Of a stretch of DNA of 64,000 nt, positions 59,988-64,000 are shown one piece after another. The DNA lies in the NCBI RefSeq assembly GCF_008329565.1, contig NZ_NPKT01000013.1, forward strand, positions 110,180 through 174,179, in the 5' to 3' direction. This DNA is from Mycolicibacterium sp. P1-5 (GTDB lineage Bacteria; Actinomycetota; Actinomycetes; Mycobacteriales; Mycobacteriaceae). How positions within the stretch are numbered: the stretch's first letter is position 1; every line of letters begins with the position of its first letter. The notes beneath the pieces are model-generated. The model was not told the DNA's origin. It did no database searches and saw nothing but the letters and a program-made list of their open reading frames with translations. The translations under genes were made by a program, and so were the position numbers.

Positions 59988-62900
59988 TTGACTGACAACA
60001 CGCACCAGCCCACTGCAACTCCTATCGCGGTGGTCGCCATGTCGGCGATCTACCCGGGTGAGTCTGGGCTCGACGGCTTCTGGCGCACCATCACCACCGG
60101 ACGCGACGCCATCGGCGATGTCCCGCCCTCGCACTGGCTGATCGAGGACTACTACGACGCCGATCCGAAGGCGCCGGACCGCACCTACTGCAAGCGGGGC
60201 GGGTTCATCGATCCGGTGAGCTTCGATCCGGTGAAATTCGGCCTGCCGCCCAACGCCTTACCCTCAACGGACACCGGGCAGATCCTCGCTTTGATTGCAG
60301 CCAGGCAATTGCTCGACGAAGTGCAGAGCGGCGGAGCGGAAGTCGACCTGGATCGGGTCGACGTGGTACTCGGGGTCGCCTCGACGACCGAACTCGTGGT
60401 TCAGATGGGTTCGCGGATGCAGCGGCCGATCTGGCGCAAAGCGCTGCTGGAGAACGGGTTATCCGAGAGCGAAGCCGACGAGATCTGCCAGGATATCGCC
60501 GATCACTATGTGCCGTGGCAGGAGAGCACGTTCCCGGGTCTGCTCGGCAACGTCATCGCCGGGCGCGTCGCCAACCGCCTCAACCTCGGCGGCGCCAACT
60601 TCGTCACCGACGCAGCCTGCGCGAGTTCACTTTCCGCGCTGCAGTCAGCGCTGCACCGGCTGTACTTGCACGAGTCGGATGTGGTGCTCACCGGCGGCGT
60701 CGACGCACTCAACGACGTGATGATGTTCATGTGCTTCTCCAAGACGCCTGCGTTCTCCGCGACCGGTGACTGTCGGCCGTTCTCCGATGGCGCGGACGGC
60801 ACGATCATCGGTGAGGGCGTAGGGATGGTGGCCCTCAAGCGCCTCGCCGACGCCGAGCGCGACGGGGACCAGATCCATGCGGTCATCCGCGGCCTGGGTT
60901 CCTCGTCGGACGGTCGCGCGTCGAGCGTCTACGCTCCGCGCTCCGAAGGACAGGCGAAGGCACTGCGTCTCGCGTACCAGCGCGCCGGCTACGATCCCTC
61001 GACGGTGGAGCTCGTCGAGGCGCACGGCACGGCGACCAAGGCCGGTGACGTCGCCGAGTTCGCCGCGCTGAAGTCGGTGTTCACCGACAACTCGGCGCGG
61101 ATCGCGCTGGGATCGGTGAAGTCCCAGATCGGTCACACCAAGGCTGCGGCCGGCGCAGCAGGCCTCATCAAAGCCGTTCTCGCGCTGCAGCATTCGACAC
61201 TGCCCGGCACGCTGAAGGTGGATCGTCCCAATCCCGCGCTGGGATTGGAAGAGTCTTCGTTCTATGTCAATTCGCGGACCCGGCCCTGGGTGCGCAAGGG
61301 TGATCAGCCGCGGCGCGCGTCGGTCAGCTCGTTCGGATTCGGCGGCAGCAACTTCCACGTGACGCTGGAGGAGTACCAGGGCGAGCACCGCGCCAAGCGG
61401 CTGCGGACACTGCCCAGCGAGCTGGTGGTGCTCAGCGCACCATCGGAAACCGAGCTGCAGAAGCGCGCCTCGGACATCGCCGCGGCCGCGCGCTCCGGTG
61501 AGAGCCTGGCCCGTATCGCGTTCGAAGCAGCCGACGAGTTCGACGCATCGCAACACGCGCGCGCGGGCCTGGTGGCGACGGACGCCGAATCGCTTGCTGC
61601 CGTTGCCGACCGGTTGTGCACCGCGCTTGCCGCTGGCACCGCGTCTGCGCTCAAGGACGCCAACATCGCGGTCGGCTTCGGGCCGGCGCGTGAAGGCAAG
61701 ACGGCCTTCCTGTTCCCGGGGCAGGGTAGCCAGTACGTCGGGATGGGCGGCGATCTCGCGCTCGCCTTTCCCGAAGCGCTCGCGGTCTGGGACAGCCTCG
61801 AAGGCGACCTGGCCGATCTGCCGGCAGTGGTGTTCCCCGAGCCGGTGTTCGACGCCGCCGCGGTGGATGCGCAGAAGAAAGAACTCACCGCGATGGCCAA
61901 TGCGCAACCGGCCATCGCCGCAACCAGCCTCGCCCAGCTCAGGCTGCTCGATCTCCTCGGTGTGAGTGCAACCGCGGCCGCGGGCCACAGCTTCGGTGAG
62001 GTCACCGCGCTGACGGCGGCCGGCGTGCTGCCGACCGAAAGTCTGCTCGAGACGGCTCGTACTCGCGGCACGCTGATGAACGAGGCAGGCCAGGGTAAGG
62101 ACGGCGCGATGCTCGCCGTCACCGCGACGGCCGATGAGGTGCGGGCGTTGCTGGCTACCCAGCCGGAGTCGGGATCTTTGGTCATCGCCAACGACAACGC
62201 CCCCACCCAGGTGGTGCTGGCCGGCTACGAGACCGATGTCGCGTGGGCGCAGACGGCGGTGAAGGCGAAAGGCTGGACGGCCGTGCGCCTTCCGGTGGCC
62301 TCGGCGTTCCACTCGGAGATCGTGGCAGCGAGTAGTGCACCGCTGACGGCGTACCTCAAGACATTGAAGATCGGGCAGCCGAATTTCCCGGTTTACGCGA
62401 ACGCCACTGCGCGGGTCTACACCGAGGACGTCGCCGTACAACTGGGCGATCAGGTTCAGCAGGTGGTGCGGTTCCGCGAGATGATCGAGGCGATGGCCCG
62501 CGACGGGATCACCCGCTTCATCGAAGTTGGTCCGAGCCGAGTCCTGACCGGGCTGGTCGGGAAGATTCTGGGAGACTCCGCGCACTTCGCGGTGGCCCTC
62601 GACGACCCGAAGGCCGACGGTCTGAGTGGCTGGCATCGCGGCCTGGCGGCGATGGCTGCCGACGGTGTGGCGCTGGACCTTGGTGCCCTGTTCGATCACT
62701 ATGAGGAACCGGTGAAATACGTTCCGGCGCCCAAGCATGCGGTCAAGGTCGGCGGTGCGAACCTGGGCAAGCCGTACCCGCCCGCAGACGGGAAGGTGTC
62801 GATCACGCCGAAGCGCACCCGGGTGAGTGCGCCGACCGCGGCTCCGGCCGTCGCCTCGGCTCCGGCGGTGGGCGCCCAGGTGCCGGTGGTTCAGCGCATG

Positions 62901-64000
62901 GACGCGCCCGCCGCTGCGGTTCAGGCGCCGGTCGTTCAGCAGCAAGCTCCCGTCATCCACCAGCAGGTGGAGGTTCAGGCGGAGGTCATCGAAGCGCCAC
63001 TGTCCGGCGACGTCTGGAGTGTGATCGACAGTATCCAGAAGGAGACCGCCGAGCAGCACGAGCGCTACATGGATGTGGTGACCAGAAGCCACCAGGCGTT
63101 CCTGGATATGTCGACGCAGATGATGGCTCACATCGTGGGTGATCCGTTCTCCGTTGCGCAGGCACCGAGGGCGGTGCCGAGCCCGGCGCCACAGGTGCTG
63201 GCTCCGGTCACCGCCGCGCCAGTCGCCGCACCGCCGGTGGCCGTGGTCTCGATGGCGCCCGCGCCGGTCGACGAAGCCGCGGCGGCAGCCGCACCAGCTC
63301 CGGCGCCCGTGCCGGTGGTTGCTGCGGTGGTTGCTGCTGCGCCTGCGGTGGATGCCGGTGATGTTGTGCTGTCGATTGTTTCGGAGAAGACGGGTTATCC
63401 GGTGGACATGCTCGGGTTGGGCATGGAGATGGAGGCCGAGCTGGGGATCGATTCGATCAAGCAGGTCGAGATTTTGGCGGCGTTGCAGGCGAAGTTCCCG
63501 GGTGCTCCGGAGATCCCGGCTTCGGAATTGTCGGGTTTGCGCACGCTGCAGGATGTCGTCGATACGGTGGCCGGCTTCGCGGGGTCAGGGCCTGCTCCGA
63601 TTGCGGTAACCGCCGCGGTTGCGGGTCCGGCGGCCGGTGATGTTGTGCTGTCGATTGTTTCGGAGAAGACGGGTTATCCGGTGGACATGCTCGGGTTGGG
63701 CATGGAGATGGAGGCTGAGCTGGGGATCGATTCGATCAAGCAGGTCGAGATTTTGGCGGCGTTGCAGGCGAAGTTCCCGGGTGCTCCGGAGATCCCGGCT
63801 TCGGAGCTGGCGAATCTGCGCACGCTGCAGGATGTCGTGGACACGGTCTCTGGTTTCGCTGCGCCCGTGCCGGTGGCTGCTTCGGCGGTTGTTGCTGCGC
63901 CTGCGGTGGATGCCGGTGATGTTGTGCTGTCGATTGTTTCGGAGAAGACGGGTTATCCGGTGGACATGCTCGGGTTGGGCATGGAGATGGAGGCCGAGCT
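59988..64000 (+). CDS. PfaA-type polyunsaturated fatty acid / polyketide synthase, 5' part
   Basis: A multidomain synthase, open to the window end (1337 codons visible). Order: ketosynthase (residues about 10-470; C211 in DAACASSL, EAHGTATKAGD, SVKSQIGHTKAAAG), acyltransferase (about 565-900; FLFPGQGSQYVGMG, S668 in GHSFGEV), an Ala/Pro linker with a helical segment (about 1005-1050), then tandem carrier domains with LGIDSIKQVEIL (S1156, S1249, third cut off). That ACP motif is a hallmark of PUFA synthases. The TTG start at 59988 is preceded by AAGGG; a start further in would remove KS sequence. KR, DH and more ACPs are expected downstream. Product unknown. Confidence 0.92.
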   Translation, partial: MTDNTHQPTATPIAVVAMSAIYPGESGLDGFWRTITTGRDAIGDVPPSHWLIEDYYDADPKAPDRTYCKRGGFIDPVSFDPVKFGLPPNALPSTDTGQILALIAARQLLDEVQSGGAEVDLDRVDVVLGVASTTELVVQMGSRMQRPIWRKALLENGLSESEADEICQDIADHYVPWQESTFPGLLGNVIAGRVANRLNLGGANFVTDAACASSLSALQSALHRLYLHESDVVLTGGVDALNDVMMFMCFSKTPAFSATGDCRPFSDGADGTIIGEGVGMVALKRLADAERDGDQIHAVIRGLGSSSDGRASSVYAPRSEGQAKALRLAYQRAGYDPSTVELVEAHGTATKAGDVAEFAALKSVFTDNSARIALGSVKSQIGHTKAAAGAAGLIKAVLALQHSTLPGTLKVDRPNPALGLEESSFYVNSRTRPWVRKGDQPRRASVSSFGFGGSNFHVTLEEYQGEHRAKRLRTLPSELVVLSAPSETELQKRASDIAAAARSGESLARIAFEAADEFDASQHARAGLVATDAESLAAVADRLCTALAAGTASALKDANIAVGFGPAREGKTAFLFPGQGSQYVGMGGDLALAFPEALAVWDSLEGDLADLPAVVFPEPVFDAAAVDAQKKELTAMANAQPAIAATSLAQLRLLDLLGVSATAAAGHSFGEVTALTAAGVLPTESLLETARTRGTLMNEAGQGKDGAMLAVTATADEVRALLATQPESGSLVIANDNAPTQVVLAGYETDVAWAQTAVKAKGWTAVRLPVASAFHSEIVAASSAPLTAYLKTLKIGQPNFPVYANATARVYTEDVAVQLGDQVQQVVRFREMIEAMARDGITRFIEVGPSRVLTGLVGKILGDSAHFAVALDDPKADGLSGWHRGLAAMAADGVALDLGALFDHYEEPVKYVPAPKHAVKVGGANLGKPYPPADGKVSITPKRTRVSAPTAAPAVASAPAVGAQVPVVQRMDAPAAAVQAPVVQQQAPVIHQQVEVQAEVIEAPLSGDVWSVIDSIQKETAEQHERYMDVVTRSHQAFLDMSTQMMAHIVGDPFSVAQAPRAVPSPAPQVLAPVTAAPVAAPPVAVVSMAPAPVDEAAAAAAPAPAPVPVVAAVVAAAPAVDAGDVVLSIVSEKTGYPVDMLGLGMEMEAELGIDSIKQVEILAALQAKFPGAPEIPASELSGLRTLQDVVDTVAGFAGSGPAPIAVTAAVAGPAAGDVVLSIVSEKTGYPVDMLGLGMEMEAELGIDSIKQVEILAALQAKFPGAPEIPASELANLRTLQDVVDTVSGFAAPVPVAASAVVAAPAVDAGDVVLSIVSEKTGYPVDMLGLGMEMEAE
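63355..64000 (+). repeat. 279-bp tandem repeats encoding carrier domains
   Basis: Units begin at 63355, 63634 and 63913, an exact 279-bp (93-codon) period; the third is cut by the window. Over the first 170 or so bases units 1 and 2 differ at a single position, then diverge in the linker. The linker before unit 3 resembles that before unit 1 more than that before unit 2. Codon use in the repeats has more T in third positions than the KS-AT part. Confidence 0.93.

Noticed and set aside
60645..63131. An 828-codon open frame on the minus strand opposite the PKS.
   Set aside because: It mirrors the GC-rich codon pattern of the plus-strand synthase, has His/Arg-rich composition and no recognisable domain; it is a shadow frame.

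Overview
The window is a high-GC actinobacterial chromosome segment, almost certainly from a non-tuberculous Mycobacterium (Mycolicibacterium-like). The main reason is gene order. From about 5.2 kb to 46.8 kb it follows, with gaps and insertions, the Rv1257c to Rv1287 stretch of M. tuberculosis H37Rv as I remember it: glycolate-oxidase-like protein, Tap-like efflux pump, UdgB, Ddn-like protein, HIT protein, AmiB2, the Rv1264 adenylyl cyclase, the Rv1272c/Rv1273c ABC exporter, LprB, LprC, SixA, the Rv1277/Rv1278 pair, OppBCDA, CysD/CysNC and an Rrf2 regulator. A WS/DGAT-type acyltransferase, a PE-PPE-domain hydrolase, F420/FMN luciferase-like proteins and a haemophore-like protein support the assignment. 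I saw no rRNA, tRNA, insertion sequence, prophage or CRISPR array.

Layout. 0-6.6 kb: a catabolic block with a Rieske oxygenase and its TetR regulator, divergent from a D-aminoacylase-type amidohydrolase across a palindromic operator, then an epoxide hydrolase and a glycolate-oxidase-like flavoprotein. 6.6-12.2 kb: efflux pump, family-5 uracil-DNA glycosylase, luciferase-like protein, Ddn-like and HIT proteins, amidase. 12.2-17.7 kb: a signalling block with a cyclase-ATPase gene that looks frameshifted near its 5' end, a family-6 DNA glycosylase, the pH-sensing cyclase and a small putative DNA-binding protein. 17.9-28.5 kb: PE-PPE hydrolase, heterodimeric ABC exporter, lipoprotein pair, phosphohistidine phosphatase and a YhaO/YhaN (SbcDC-like) nuclease pair. 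28.5-38.4 kb: acyltransferase, lipoprotein, alpha/beta hydrolase and an oligopeptide ABC importer. 38.5-46.8 kb: sulfate activation (cysD, cysNC, cysQ), isochorismatase-like hydrolase, two secreted low-complexity proteins behind shared direct repeats, and the Rrf2 regulator. 46.8-58 kb: VOC proteins, a TDT-family transporter, lactate-monooxygenase-like flavoenzyme, permeases, amine oxidase, a voltage-gated channel and a haemophore-like protein. 58.4-64 kb: a PfaD enoyl reductase followed by the first 4 kb of a PfaA-type polyunsaturated fatty acid/polyketide synthase with near-identical tandem carrier domains. This last unit continues past the window.

Many genes look leaderless: a TANNNT -10 hexamer ends 6-8 nt before the start codon at about ten genes. 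Four convergent gene pairs share one CTAG as both stop codons. Two copies of a 53-bp palindromic repeat, about 85% identical and in opposite orientation, lie in intergenic DNA. The most novel items are the PUFA-synthase-like operon, the frameshifted cyclase gene, the repeat family, and the direct-repeat operators upstream of the two secreted proteins and of the putative DNA-binding gene after the Rv1264-like cyclase.
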